Numbered from the stretch's first letter, positions 19,992 through 28,728 are shown. The stretch is 43,868 nucleotides of DNA from an uncultured Pseudomonadota bacterium (GCA_902771535.1 CACXWU010000009.1:1-43868); one strand, 5' to 3'. Translations and numbers: made by a program. The notes: generated by a model from the sequence alone, not told the origin.

Positions 19992-20228
19992 ATGAAGGTC
20001 AAAATTTTCAAATCGGAAGAAGTTGTGTACGAGGGCGAGGCGGAGAAAGTAACCGTTCCGGCACAAAACGGCGAGATGACAATCCTTCCGCATCACATCT
20101 CAATCGTCACGAATTTGCAGCACGGGCGGCTGATCGTTTTCAAAAATGACGGAGAGAAATTCCAAACCGAAATTGACGGAGGAGTTTGCTCATTCTCCGA
20201 CGAATGTGTCTCGGTGCTGGCGGAGTGA
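19992..20228 (+). CDS. atpC: ATP synthase F1 subunit epsilon, short form
   Basis: 78 residues. Only the N-terminal beta-sandwich domain is present: MKVKIFKSEEVVYEGEAEKV, NGEMTILPHHISIVTNLQHG and ending CVSVLAE. Typical bacterial epsilon subunits have 130-140 residues with a C-terminal helical hairpin that inhibits ATP hydrolysis; that part is missing. The beta-sandwich alone suffices to couple gamma to the c-ring in known cases. GAGGGTGAAAA upstream resembles the atpD ribosome site. It is 2.4 kb from atpD, beyond a terminator and an antisense gene, and must have its own promoter. Confidence 0.93.
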   Translation: MKVKIFKSEEVVYEGEAEKVTVPAQNGEMTILPHHISIVTNLQHGRLIVFKNDGEKFQTEIDGGVCSFSDECVSVLAE

Positions 20229-20386
20229 GTTGCCGTTTAAAATTTCAGTGAATTATTTTACCTCGAAGAAGCCTGGCGTGAAGATGTAGTTCATCCAAAC
20301 ATTTAAATTGGCCGAAATTTTTACCAAAAATTAACTAATTCATAATTAGACTGTTTCATATAAGTTTTTACAGTTTGGAGCGGATG

Positions 20387-21394
20387 ATGAAACGATTTGC
20401 TAAAAAGTTTGACGGGGGGGGGAAGTCTAGAAAGAGAGAACGCTTAATCGATCGTCCTTACAACGCTTTAAAATTTATACGACATTTAATCGAGAAATTG
20501 CTCCGAAAATTGCCTAAGTTCGATACAATATTGAGTGTCGCAATAACACTTATAGTATTTTTTATTATAGGAAAAGAAGCATATTATCTCATAGAGAATA
20601 GAAGGATGATTTCTGAACTAAACAGTTTTTCACATCAAAAAATTTTTGACGAAATAGCTTCTATGCTGGTAGTTTATGACGCGAAAGTGAAAGATAATTC
20701 CCTGGAATTCGTTAGATTAGGAAAAGATAACGACGGAGGATATGTTGTTCCTGTCATAGCTCTGGAATCAGCTGATGTTTTAATGGGATACGGAATCGCT
20801 GATGACATTTTATTTGAACGAGAATTTTCTCAGCGTTTTGATAAACCTTCTTTTGGATTTGATTGCGGCGTCCAAAATATTAATACAGGTGACGGTAGGT
20901 GTCATTTTTTCAGTGAATGTATCGGAACGAGTAGTTATTTATATGAGGAACAAAATTCGTCAGGACATATTTCTTCTTTTCACGAGCAATTACTCCGTTT
21001 GGGGTTAACTGATAAAAAAGTCTTTATCAAAATGGATATTGAAGGAGCTGAATTTGAGGTGATGGATGATATATTGAAAAATGCTCAAAATATCACAGGA
21101 ATAGCCATAGAAATTCACATTCCTCGCAACAATCCCGAAAAAGCATTAAATTTTTTGTCTTCCGTAAGTCGTCACTTTGTTTTAGTACATCTGCACGGGA
21201 ATAATTTTTCCGGTAGTTATTTTAAAACAAAATATTCTTCTCATTCCGTCCCGAAAGTACTTGAATTAACCTATATAAACAAAAATCTTCTAAGTTTTTA
21301 CAAAATTTCAAAGAATCAAAAACATCCTCAACCAATAGATCAACCCGATAATCCCAAATTTTCGGATTGTGAGTTTGAGATTCTGCTCAATTAA
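20387..21394 (+). CDS. FkbM-family methyltransferase, membrane-anchored
   Basis: 335 residues from the ATG at 20387, which has GGAG six bases upstream; ATG 20384 is nearly as good. The N-terminus is basic, followed by one membrane helix around ILSVAITLIVFFIIGKEAYY (about 45-65). The soluble part has RLGKDNDGGYVVP and the hallmark KMDIEGAEFEVMDDI of FkbM-type SAM-dependent O-methyltransferases, which often modify surface sugars. A run of nine G lies near codon 11. Alternatives within the methyltransferase fold cannot be excluded. The two glycosyltransferases of this window lie 20 kb away. Confidence 0.85.
   Translation: MKRFAKKFDGGGKSRKRERLIDRPYNALKFIRHLIEKLLRKLPKFDTILSVAITLIVFFIIGKEAYYLIENRRMISELNSFSHQKIFDEIASMLVVYDAKVKDNSLEFVRLGKDNDGGYVVPVIALESADVLMGYGIADDILFEREFSQRFDKPSFGFDCGVQNINTGDGRCHFFSECIGTSSYLYEEQNSSGHISSFHEQLLRLGLTDKKVFIKMDIEGAEFEVMDDILKNAQNITGIAIEIHIPRNNPEKALNFLSSVSRHFVLVHLHGNNFSGSYFKTKYSSHSVPKVLELTYINKNLLSFYKISKNQKHPQPIDQPDNPKFSDCEFEILLN
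20414..20422 (+). repeat. Poly-G tract (G9) in the start region of the methyltransferase gene
   Basis: Nine consecutive G are present within AT-rich sequence, about ten codons after the start, coding Gly-Gly-Gly. Such tracts change length by slipped-strand pairing, and a one-base change would shift the frame and truncate the protein. This is the known layout of phase-variable surface genes in other bacteria. Confidence 0.8.
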
Positions 21395-21770
21395 ATTCTG
21401 TCGCTTGTCGGGAAATGCCAAAACCGAAACACTGATTTTTTGGAAATTACCAAAGCGAAATTCGGAGTCTTTAAAAAACATGCCAGAAATTTTCGAAGAT
21501 CGTCATTGATGCATTTTTTGCGAACTTACCGAGCTGTACTAGGATTTTCAGTTTCAGATTTTATATAGAATTATATCTCTGTGGCAAATGTGTTTCAACG
21601 GTTTGCGAAATGTTTTATCCCGGAATGAATTAAAATTTTCGTCGTTGCATTTTTTTATAAAAATTATTATTTTACGAGCGTATGTAGTTTTTGTAGTTTT
21701 GTAAGTATGTGTCAGCAACCATAAGATGCGGTTGTTAGGGAATTTGTTGTTTTGTAAAAAGGTGAAAGCT
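21395..21770. other. Gene-free stretch between the methyltransferase and the exported Cys-motif gene
   Basis: No open frame here has family motifs on either strand; a 102-residue minus-strand frame (21554-21862) overlaps the start of the next gene and looks like chance. No hairpin with a T run was found. It presumably holds the promoter of the gene at 21771, which I could not pin down. Confidence 0.5.
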
Positions 21771-22784
21771 ATGAAAAATCTGCGAAAAATATCGTGTTTG
21801 GTAATGAGCGGTTTGTGGATCTCAACTGCCGTGGACGCCATGAATTCCAATTCCGTTTTCAATAATCAAAAATCACAATCGAGTTCCGTTCGTCGACAAA
21901 TATCAGACCGGGAAGATGTCGATCCAAACGCTTTTCGTCCTATCGTAAAAGCTTATGATGGTCCCAACAGAAATCCTTTGTTAAACTTTACAATGACAAA
22001 GGCGGAAGATATTCTGGGATGTTTAGTAATGGAAAAAAAGACTTTTACTAGATCGGACATCCTAAGGGTTATTGAGGAAAAATTTTCTGAATGTAAAGTT
22101 TCTTTTGATAACAACAAACTCGGAAAAACTACAAACGAGGTCATAGCGATGACACGAAGTATAGGAAATGACCGAAACGGCGATGATTTGTATTGGGTAA
22201 AAATACATAATTATCAAAAAAGATATAAAAATAACTTTTTACATCCGATTATTTGCAGCTCTGTGTCCAATGAATGGGAATCGGTAGCGCGGGAATGGGA
22301 AATAACAGTCTATGAAAGAGTAGAAGAAGATACATGTATCTGCGGAAAGGAAGAAATTAAGGATATTTATACAATCCGCAACCGTATCAATGGAAATGAG
22401 TTGTATCCTATCGGAAGCCGCTGCATCAACAAGTTTAAATCAGAAAAAATGAATAAAGATATTCATGCGTATGAGAAGGCATTTAACAAAATATCTAATG
22501 GAATATCCAAGCTGAGAGAAACCATAGGTAAAGGAGAATCCATTAAATTCACCGCCAGACTTTTTTCTGAGGAATTGATTCGCTATCTGAATAAAGAAGG
22601 GGCTCTCGATGATAACGAAAGACAGTTTTTGCTCGACATGACAGGGAAAAGATATAAAAGATCCGGCGAAAGGGAACAAATAAATGAAATTATCGAAAAC
22701 CGCATCGTTCCGTATATTCAGAATTCTCCTCAAAACAAAAAGATCAGAATCGATAGGCAGATGTTGAAGCAACTAAAAGGATAG
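21771..22784 (+). CDS. Exported protein with a Cys motif, function unknown
   Basis: 337 residues from the ATG at 21771, with AAGGTGAAAGCT upstream; an in-frame ATG at 21726 lacks such a site. A signal peptide (MKNLRKISCLVMSGLWISTA, ending near VDAM) starts it. In the middle WEITVYERVEEDTCICG, then PIGSRCINKF (Cys at 189, 191 and 218) forms a pattern of W, C-x-C-G, an N-x-x-x-G-N turn, then I-G-S-x-C-I-x-x-F. I have a weak memory of similar segments in phage and giant-virus proteins, probably metal-binding, but cannot name a family. The C-terminal third is helical and basic. An effector role is only a guess. Confidence 0.75.
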   Translation: MKNLRKISCLVMSGLWISTAVDAMNSNSVFNNQKSQSSSVRRQISDREDVDPNAFRPIVKAYDGPNRNPLLNFTMTKAEDILGCLVMEKKTFTRSDILRVIEEKFSECKVSFDNNKLGKTTNEVIAMTRSIGNDRNGDDLYWVKIHNYQKRYKNNFLHPIICSSVSNEWESVAREWEITVYERVEEDTCICGKEEIKDIYTIRNRINGNELYPIGSRCINKFKSEKMNKDIHAYEKAFNKISNGISKLRETIGKGESIKFTARLFSEELIRYLNKEGALDDNERQFLLDMTGKRYKRSGEREQINEIIENRIVPYIQNSPQNKKIRIDRQMLKQLKG

Positions 22785-22849
22785 GAGACTTTCGATTTTG
22801 TGATGTTTTAATTCACCAGAAAACAGAACTTAACGAAGCCATGAAAAAC

Positions 22850-23737
22850 TCACCTATTGCATTTTCCGCAGCGTGAACATCCAGCGCATTGCTTTTTCAT
22901 CGCGCAGAAGTTGCAATGTTCCTTAAAAAATTTCGGAGGTGTATCGCAAAAATCAAACAAACTTTCCTGCCAACTCGAATTTTCGGAAATGTTAAAAATT
23001 TGCGGTTTTGTGCTTTCGTAATTCAAATTTTCCGAAAAAGCCTTCTTCATTTGCTCGGTTTTATCGAAAATTTTGAATTTTTCTCCGTTTTTTATGAAAA
23101 TGTTCCCCGTCTCAAAAAACGAAAAAGTGACGTCGTTTTTGCGACATTCCTGCGAAAGTTTTACAACCCACGATTGGTACAGAGGGCGCGCGCCATCGTA
23201 ATTTTCGCCGCCGCACCAAACATTTTCGATTTTCTGCGACCGCAAATATTTTTCCAGAGAGATTTCCCCGATAAAAGGCGCAACCAAAACCCCCTTGTGT
23301 TTAAACGGAAGTTCCAGCAAAATCGGAATTCTTTCGTCGGCACGCTTTTGATTTTCCGCGGTGACGTTCAGCCAGACATTCTCCCAGCCGTCACCCCAGT
23401 CGTCCGGCAGACTTTCTGGAATTCGCTGTGGTCTTTTGGTCACGAGGATGAAGATGACGTCGCTGCGTTTTCTTATGATTTCCCAAGCCTCCGCGCGCCA
23501 GCAATCGGCCTCTGAGAGAAAGAAATCCGAGGTCATGCACACGCGCAAAAATTCTCCGCTGCGAATTTTATAATTTCCGAAGCGATCTTTGTGCAGCGGG
23601 TAGTCAAAATTACCTTTCACTCTGTAGATTTCCGCGCCGCTGCGGCCGCGCTGAGAGTCCAGAAAATACATGTAACAATTTTGGCAGCCTTCGCTTATTT
23701 TTTTGCAGCCGTGCCACGGATTCCAGATGTCTCTCAC
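22850..23737 (-). CDS. DUF5131 (phage Gp37/Gp68-like) protein
   Basis: 295 residues from the GTG at 23737, whose GTGA overlaps the xseA stop; a longer frame reaching 23881 lies inside xseA and shows no similarity to the family. The N-terminal WNPWHGCKKISEGCQNCY is the signature of DUF5131, found in phages and bacteria and suspected to bind metal or an iron-sulfur cluster through GC-x(6)-GC-x-x-CY. Further marks are FLRVCMTSDFFL, FILVTKRPQRI and WLNVTAENQ. The C-terminus ends in a cluster of seven Cys (CNFCAMKKQCAGCSRCGKC). The biochemical role is not known. Overlap with xseA implies coupled translation. Confidence 0.85.
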   Translation of the reverse strand: MRDIWNPWHGCKKISEGCQNCYMYFLDSQRGRSGAEIYRVKGNFDYPLHKDRFGNYKIRSGEFLRVCMTSDFFLSEADCWRAEAWEIIRKRSDVIFILVTKRPQRIPESLPDDWGDGWENVWLNVTAENQKRADERIPILLELPFKHKGVLVAPFIGEISLEKYLRSQKIENVWCGGENYDGARPLYQSWVVKLSQECRKNDVTFSFFETGNIFIKNGEKFKIFDKTEQMKKAFSENLNYESTKPQIFNISENSSWQESLFDFCDTPPKFFKEHCNFCAMKKQCAGCSRCGKCNR

Positions 23738-25056
23738 GATTCGCGCTCCGCGTCGTAAAGCGAAATCTGTTGCTGGGTGTAGACAGTCAGCGGCCCGTCG
23801 GAAAAATTCAGCAGAAATTTCGGATGATTTTTGGCTTCCTCGGCCGAGCTGATCGGTTTGTGGCTTGGAGTTTCCGCCCAAACAAATCCCTTACGCAAAA
23901 TACTTAAATATGAACAAGATTCGAGATTGCTCACGGCAAGATTCAGGCGATGTCGAGAATTTTTCAGAATGCTCATGAAAGCGAAATTAAGCCTCTCGTC
24001 GATTTCGTTCAGATTGTGTTTCAAAACAGGTCTCAGCAACTGCAGCTTCGCCAGCCGTATCTTTTTTTGATCAATGAAATTCCAAAGATTTTTTTCGAGA
24101 CGCTCCGAAGCAATGTCGATGCGCTGTCTCCTCTCCGACAGAAACCAACTGACGTTCAACTGCCCGACAGCTTTCAGGCGCAAGCGGCTTCTTTTCAGGA
24201 TGCCGTAGGCCGAAAATTTCAGCTGAAACGAATTTTTTTCGAGGTCCTGCAGCAATTGCAGCCTGTCGGGAGTGGCCAGCTCAGCTGCGGCGGTTGGAGT
24301 CGGAGCTCGCAAATCGGCAGCGTAGTCGATCAGGGTCGTGTCGGTCTCGTGTCCCACAGCGGAAATCACGGGGATCTCGCTACGAAAAACTGCTCTTACG
24401 ACATTTTCCTCGTTAAAAGGCATGAGATCTTCGAAACTGCCTCCGCCGCGCGCAACTATCAACACGTCCGGGCGATTGTTTTCCGAAAGAGAATTCATGC
24501 CGTCGAGAGCTTTTTCCACCTGTGCCGCAGATTCATTTCCCTGAACCAAAACGGGCCAAAGTAGAATGCGGGTCGGAAATCTCTGTTTCACACGATGAAT
24601 GATGTCGCGAATGACAGCCCCTGTCGGCGAAGTAATCACCCCTATGATTTTCGGAAATTTCGGAATGCTCTTTTTCAGACTCGGATCGAACAGTCCCTCC
24701 TTCGCCAACTTTTGCTTTCTTTCCTCCAGAAGTTTCAGCAAATTTCCGACTCCTGCCGGCTCGAATTTCTCGACGATAAACTGATATTTCGACTGCATTT
24801 GATAGGAGCTGATCTTTCCGAAACACGTGATTTTCCCCCCGTCTTCCAGCTGATGCTTGAGGCGCTGCAGAGTGCTTCGCCAACAAACCGCATCAATGAC
24901 CGCCCCCTCATCTTTGAGAGAAAAATAGGCGTGACCCGACGAATGAATTTTCAGCGCGCTCACTTCCGCCGTCAGTTTTATGTGACCGAAATTCATCTCA
25001 AGCGACCTTTTGATCAGCGCCGACAATCTCGATACGGTAAACTCTTCTTCCATCAT
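23734..25056 (-). CDS. xseA: Exodeoxyribonuclease VII large subunit
   Basis: 440 residues, usual length. The N-terminal OB fold has FTVSRLSALIKRSLE and GHAYFSLKDE. The catalytic region has IGVITSPTGAVIRDI, VARGGGSFEDLMPFNEE and SAVGHETDTTLIDYAADLRA. A long coiled coil follows and the protein ends with FLNFSDGPLTVYTQQ-type beta strands. With XseB it degrades single-stranded DNA in the cytoplasm during repair; xseB is not in this window. ATG 25056 or the adjacent ATG 25053 may be used. It overlaps the DUF5131 gene by four bases. Confidence 0.97.
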   Translation of the reverse strand: MMEEEFTVSRLSALIKRSLEMNFGHIKLTAEVSALKIHSSGHAYFSLKDEGAVIDAVCWRSTLQRLKHQLEDGGKITCFGKISSYQMQSKYQFIVEKFEPAGVGNLLKLLEERKQKLAKEGLFDPSLKKSIPKFPKIIGVITSPTGAVIRDIIHRVKQRFPTRILLWPVLVQGNESAAQVEKALDGMNSLSENNRPDVLIVARGGGSFEDLMPFNEENVVRAVFRSEIPVISAVGHETDTTLIDYAADLRAPTPTAAAELATPDRLQLLQDLEKNSFQLKFSAYGILKRSRLRLKAVGQLNVSWFLSERRQRIDIASERLEKNLWNFIDQKKIRLAKLQLLRPVLKHNLNEIDERLNFAFMSILKNSRHRLNLAVSNLESCSYLSILRKGFVWAETPSHKPISSAEEAKNHPKFLLNFSDGPLTVYTQQQISLYDAERES

Positions 25057-25113
25057 CTCGAACTTATACCTGAAAACTCGCGAATCGTTTTTAACCTTTG
25101 CCGCTGAAATACT

Positions 25114-25452
25114 TTACAGCTTTTCGCCCCCCAGAATGTGAACGTGGAAATGATCGACTTCCTGCCCCGCATCACGCCCGGTATTCGACAAAATTCTGTA
25201 TCCTGATTCCGCGACGCCCAGCTTCTCCGCCACGTGAGCAACTGATTTGAAAAACTTCTGGACATTCTCGGCCGATTCATGTTGCACGAAATCCGCGAAA
25301 TTCGTGTAGTAGCCTTTCGTGATGACCAGCACGTGAATTTTTGCTGCCGGATTTATATCGTGAAAAGCCAAACAAACTTCGTCTTCATAAACGACCTTGG
25401 AAGGAATTTCTTTCTGCAGAATTTTGAAAAATATATTATTTTTGTTATACAT
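25114..25452 (-). CDS. hinT: HIT-family (histidine triad) nucleotide-binding hydrolase
   Basis: 112 residues, usual length of HinT-type proteins. The start NIFFKILQKEIPSKVVYEDE and the triad HFHVHILGG (His 101, 103 and 105) are diagnostic. These enzymes hydrolyse purine phosphoramidates and aminoacyl-adenylates in the cytoplasm. It lies between the pseudopilin genes and xseA on the same strand, with 57 bases to xseA, so co-transcription is possible but no functional link is evident. Confidence 0.95.
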   Translation of the reverse strand: MYNKNNIFFKILQKEIPSKVVYEDEVCLAFHDINPAAKIHVLVITKGYYTNFADFVQHESAENVQKFFKSVAHVAEKLGVAESGYRILSNTGRDAGQEVDHFHVHILGGEKL

Positions 25453-25473
25453 GATTTTACCTGTTTTTCTACA

Positions 25474-26217
25474 TTAAAAATCATCATCAAATTCTTGTAA
25501 ACGCCTATTTGAATTTTGTTGGGGATTTTCAATCGCGCACGGAGAATTTTTCAAATATTTCATGAGCAACACGTCCCGAGTGACCCAAAAAGTGTGAGCG
25601 GTCGGATGAAGAATTATGGTTTCTCCGAGGGAATTTTTGTGATCTTTGGTATCGATTGCGAATGCGATTACGTCATTGTTTGTACTTGGATAATCGAAAT
25701 TTTCCCGATTTGAATTTTCCTGAACAGAAATTTTCGGAGAAAAAACATAAGAGCAAAAAACTCTCGACTCAAAGGTATCTTCGTAAATCTGGGAATAATT
25801 TGCGGTAAGATCAGGTTCGACCATGTATATCAAAGGTTGAAGATTTCCATCCTTGGCGATAGTTTCGGAAATACCAAGCGTTTTGTAGGGAACATATCCG
25901 AATTTTACGTCTAACGAACTGCTTTCGACTCCGTCATTTGTTTCGGAAGGCCGAGGGAGCCGCTTGTTATTCGCGACAAAAGAGGCTACGGACATAGTCA
26001 CGGTTTCGATATTGGATTTTGTCAACTGTTCGCGTACATATTTGTTTGCCGTTATGCTTTTGCGAATAAAAAATCCGGAAATTATTGCTAAAATCGAAAT
26101 TCCTACGGCGATTTCCAGTAAAATTGATCCTTTTTTTGAATTTTTTTGAAAAAATCTAAGAAAAATCGACGATTTTTGTTCTTTTTCTTCGATTTTCATA
26201 TTTTTTCTTTTTCGCAT
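25474..26217 (-). CDS. Pseudopilin-like protein (second in locus)
   Basis: About 247 residues from the ATG at 26217, just past the stop of the previous gene; a TTG at 26226 and ATG at 26199 are alternatives, with no clear ribosome site for any. After a basic leader the sequence KKGSILLEIAVGISILAIIS is a type IV prepilin motif with cleavage after Gly and Glu at +5. The remaining part has no Cys-rich or calcium-binding motif I recognise. It would be processed by prepilin peptidase and inserted in the inner membrane as part of a type II secretion or type IV pilus-like fibre. It is the third gene of a secretin-pseudopilin-pseudopilin row. Confidence 0.8.
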   Translation of the reverse strand: MRKRKNMKIEEKEQKSSIFLRFFQKNSKKGSILLEIAVGISILAIISGFFIRKSITANKYVREQLTKSNIETVTMSVASFVANNKRLPRPSETNDGVESSSLDVKFGYVPYKTLGISETIAKDGNLQPLIYMVEPDLTANYSQIYEDTFESRVFCSYVFSPKISVQENSNRENFDYPSTNNDVIAFAIDTKDHKNSLGETIILHPTAHTFWVTRDVLLMKYLKNSPCAIENPQQNSNRRLQEFDDDF

Positions 26218-26219
26218 TT

Positions 26220-26870
26220 TTACCAAATTCTGAACAGAACTACGCAGTCTTCATTCTTATTTTTAAAATTATATTTTGATTCGACAATACATTCTCCCGT
26301 GGCATATTGTCCTTTCATAATTTGGACATCTCCCTCCAACGGCAGACCGTTATCAGTGCTTCGATCAATGTAATACGCACTTTCCGTTGTCATAATTCCC
26401 GAAAAATTTTGATTGTCGCCTGTGCCTTTAGACAGAATCAGCCAAATTCCGGGTCTGCCCTCGATTTTCGACGACACGGAAAAATATCCTCCGATTTTGC
26501 TGATCGGATATCCGTTGACCAGTTCGATGCCGATCAGTCCCGATTTGGACAGGTGATTCCAAAACCGTTTTGCGTCTTCCTTCGATAAAATTTCGCCGTT
26601 GCCTTTTCCGTTTTCCAAGGATTCATCGATTAATTCTTTCGCGTTTTTTAAATCTCCGGGAATCGCTCCGTATTTTTCCGAAAAACTATTCGCAGCGATC
26701 CTAAAGGTCTCGACTTGCTCTATCACTGCTCGCAATTTTGCCGTTCGAATCAATTCTTTTCCTTTCAGAGAGAAAGTTGCGATCAAACTGACAACCAGCA
26801 CCGCAATCGCAATTTCGACAAGAGAAAACCCTTTTTTTGTTTTTCTGAATATTGGTCGAGTTCTTCTCAT
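26220..26870 (-). CDS. Pseudopilin-like protein (first in locus)
   Basis: 216 residues. TKKGFSLVEIAIAVLVVSLI gives a textbook prepilin cleavage site (Gly14 / Phe15, Glu19 at +5) and membrane helix. Then come a long helix (LRAVIEQVETFRIAANSFSE) and a YGAIPGDLKNAKE segment common in GspG/PilE-like proteins, with two Cys near the end. The ATG overlaps the secretin stop as ATGA, so translation is coupled. It probably forms part of a short periplasmic fibre with the next gene. Confidence 0.88.
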   Translation of the reverse strand: MRRTRPIFRKTKKGFSLVEIAIAVLVVSLIATFSLKGKELIRTAKLRAVIEQVETFRIAANSFSEKYGAIPGDLKNAKELIDESLENGKGNGEILSKEDAKRFWNHLSKSGLIGIELVNGYPISKIGGYFSVSSKIEGRPGIWLILSKGTGDNQNFSGIMTTESAYYIDRSTDNGLPLEGDVQIMKGQYATGECIVESKYNFKNKNEDCVVLFRIW

Positions 26871-28519
26871 TTTTTGCTCCCCTTGTTTGTTTTTCTTTTT
26901 TGTGCATCTTTGCTACGAGTTTTTTCAAAATTTATCGGACGAGGATCGTTCGCAAATTTTTCGTATAACCTTTTGTCGGCGGCGTGATGCTTTTTGTTCC
27001 TCAGGATAGTCGCCTTCAGGAAAATCACCAGCTCGGTCACATTCGTCGACTTTTCATTCTCTCCGACAACGGGATCGAGCTCCACAAGTCCAGGCAATCC
27101 GTTGCGGTTATTGGTGGATTCTTCCTTCATCAGACCGCCCATCACGGCAACCTGTCCCGAATTCAATTTCAGAACAGAATCCATCTCTCTCGTGTCCACA
27201 ATAGGAATTTTTTGCATATAAGGTATCGGAATTTCCTGTATATAAGGCATCAGTGGTCTGCCGGGAACCCGATTGAAAGACTGAAACAAATACGGCACTT
27301 TTTTGTAATCACGAATTCTCGAAATTGTCGGACGCAAATTCAGTAAGACCGTATTATTTTTCACGTCGATCGAAGGCTGCACTGTAACTATCAGCCCGAT
27401 CGGGATGGTATGCAAAGTTGTAGTCATGAAATCAGTGTCGCGTCCAGTCGTTGTTGATCCGTATTGCCGCTGTATTTCCGGAAGACAAACGATTTCGTTA
27501 TGCGCAACTTTGAGTATGGCGGATTGGTTGTTCAGAACTGTAATTCGAGGGCTGGACAAAGTTTTGACCGCCCCAAATTCTTCAATTATGCCAGCGACTA
27601 TATTCAGCTTCTTTTTTTTAACTCCAAACGAAATCATTCCCGTTTGATCCGAACTCTTCAGAAAAATCGTTCCGTCTCCACGAAAAATATCCCAATTTAT
27701 TCCGTTTTTGTAGGCATCTTTCAAATGGACTTCCAAAATTTTCGCCTCAATCAAAACCTGTGATTCTGTCGATTCTCTCAAAAGATTTACGTATTTTTGG
27801 ACTTCCTCATGCTTGAACTGCGGGGCATGCACCGTCACCAAACCGCCCTGTTTGTGAACTGTAACCGTACCTTCATCCCCGACGATATTTTGCAAATTTT
27901 GTTCCAGCTCGGTCCAAAAATCATTTTTTATTACGCCCGACATAGTGCTGCTCGAGCCGTTGTCTTTGAAATTCGGGGTCGCATTGATGCTGTTTTTCAA
28001 AATCGATTGATTCATAAACAAGTCTGTGGAAGTCGAAACCGAACTTTGCGTCTCACGCTCGATATTCAAAAATTGCAGGCTGTAAATTTTCGTCGACGGA
28101 GTATCATTCTCGATTTTTACTGAATTATCTTTTATCGTATATTTCAAAACGCAGCTACCGCAAATATCTCTCAAAATGTCGAGAAACGGTCGATTTTTGG
28201 CCTCGAAAGAAATTCCTCCCTCGACATCGTGCGCAATGAAAACGTTAACGTCAGCCTTCTTCGCCAGCTGGGTGAGAACGTCTCGTAAACTCATGCTTTT
28301 CGAGATGGAAATCGACACTTTGCGGTAAAAATTCGGCGGTATGTAATCTTCGTCTTCCTTTTGAAAATCCACATCCATTTCTTCGAACGAATCGTCTTCG
28401 TAAATCGAATCCGTGATAGTATCTAGGCTGGATGGAATCAAATTTTTCTGTTGAGAGGTCATTGGAGTATCGACAATCGAACATCCCATAACCAAAAAAC
28501 AAAAAATCAGACGTCTCAT
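26867..28519 (-). CDS. Outer-membrane secretin, lipoprotein-like (type II secretion / MshL-PilQ family)
   Basis: 550 residues. The leader MRRLIFCFLVMGC suggests lipidation at Cys13. The N-terminal secretin domain (about 70-145) reads SMSLRDVLTQLAKKADVNVF and GGISFEAKNRPFLDIL. A second periplasmic domain (about 205-250) ends at YVNLLRESTESQVLIEAKIL, the usual entry to the secretin core. The core includes VKTLSSPRITVLNNQSAILK and ends with SGQVAVMGGLMKEE, a standard signature. Secretins form gated outer-membrane pores for proteins or pili. It leads the three-gene row with the pseudopilins. The ATPase and inner-membrane partners are not in this window. Confidence 0.9.
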   Translation of the reverse strand: MRRLIFCFLVMGCSIVDTPMTSQQKNLIPSSLDTITDSIYEDDSFEEMDVDFQKEDEDYIPPNFYRKVSISISKSMSLRDVLTQLAKKADVNVFIAHDVEGGISFEAKNRPFLDILRDICGSCVLKYTIKDNSVKIENDTPSTKIYSLQFLNIERETQSSVSTSTDLFMNQSILKNSINATPNFKDNGSSSTMSGVIKNDFWTELEQNLQNIVGDEGTVTVHKQGGLVTVHAPQFKHEEVQKYVNLLRESTESQVLIEAKILEVHLKDAYKNGINWDIFRGDGTIFLKSSDQTGMISFGVKKKKLNIVAGIIEEFGAVKTLSSPRITVLNNQSAILKVAHNEIVCLPEIQRQYGSTTTGRDTDFMTTTLHTIPIGLIVTVQPSIDVKNNTVLLNLRPTISRIRDYKKVPYLFQSFNRVPGRPLMPYIQEIPIPYMQKIPIVDTREMDSVLKLNSGQVAVMGGLMKEESTNNRNGLPGLVELDPVVGENEKSTNVTELVIFLKATILRNKKHHAADKRLYEKFANDPRPINFEKTRSKDAQKRKTNKGSKK

Positions 28520-28671
28520 ATTGTTCAGCCATTTTTATAAAATATTAACAAAATTATACGTAAAATTTTAGAAAAATTCAAAAATTTCGCGAAAAATCGA
28601 AAAATCCACCAAAAAACTCGCAAATTTGCTCATCAAAAGTAATTTCATTGCCTTTAAAACGGAGAACAACA

Positions 28672-28700
28672 TTGAAATTTTTCACAATATGTTTTATAAG
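28672..28700 (+). promoter_or_regulatory. Candidate promoter of the XRE regulator gene
   Basis: TTGAAA (28672-28677), 17 bases, TATAAG (28695-28700) precedes the GTG at 28729 by 28 bases. It lies in the 209-base divergent gap shared with the secretin gene. The regulator may act on both directions, which is inference. Confidence 0.5.
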
Positions 28701-28728
28701 ATGACAATAGTTTGTGTAGTAGTTGTAG

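Noticed and set aside
21554-21862. A 102-residue minus-strand frame.
   Set aside because: It overlaps the start of the exported Cys-motif gene antisense, with no ribosome site or motif.
23738-23881. A 48-residue N-terminal extension of the DUF5131 protein.
   Set aside because: It lies wholly inside xseA in another frame, and the family signature begins just after the GTG at 23737.
28251-28532. A 93-residue frame overlapping the secretin start.
   Set aside because: It is an out-of-frame reading of the secretin gene with no signature of its own.
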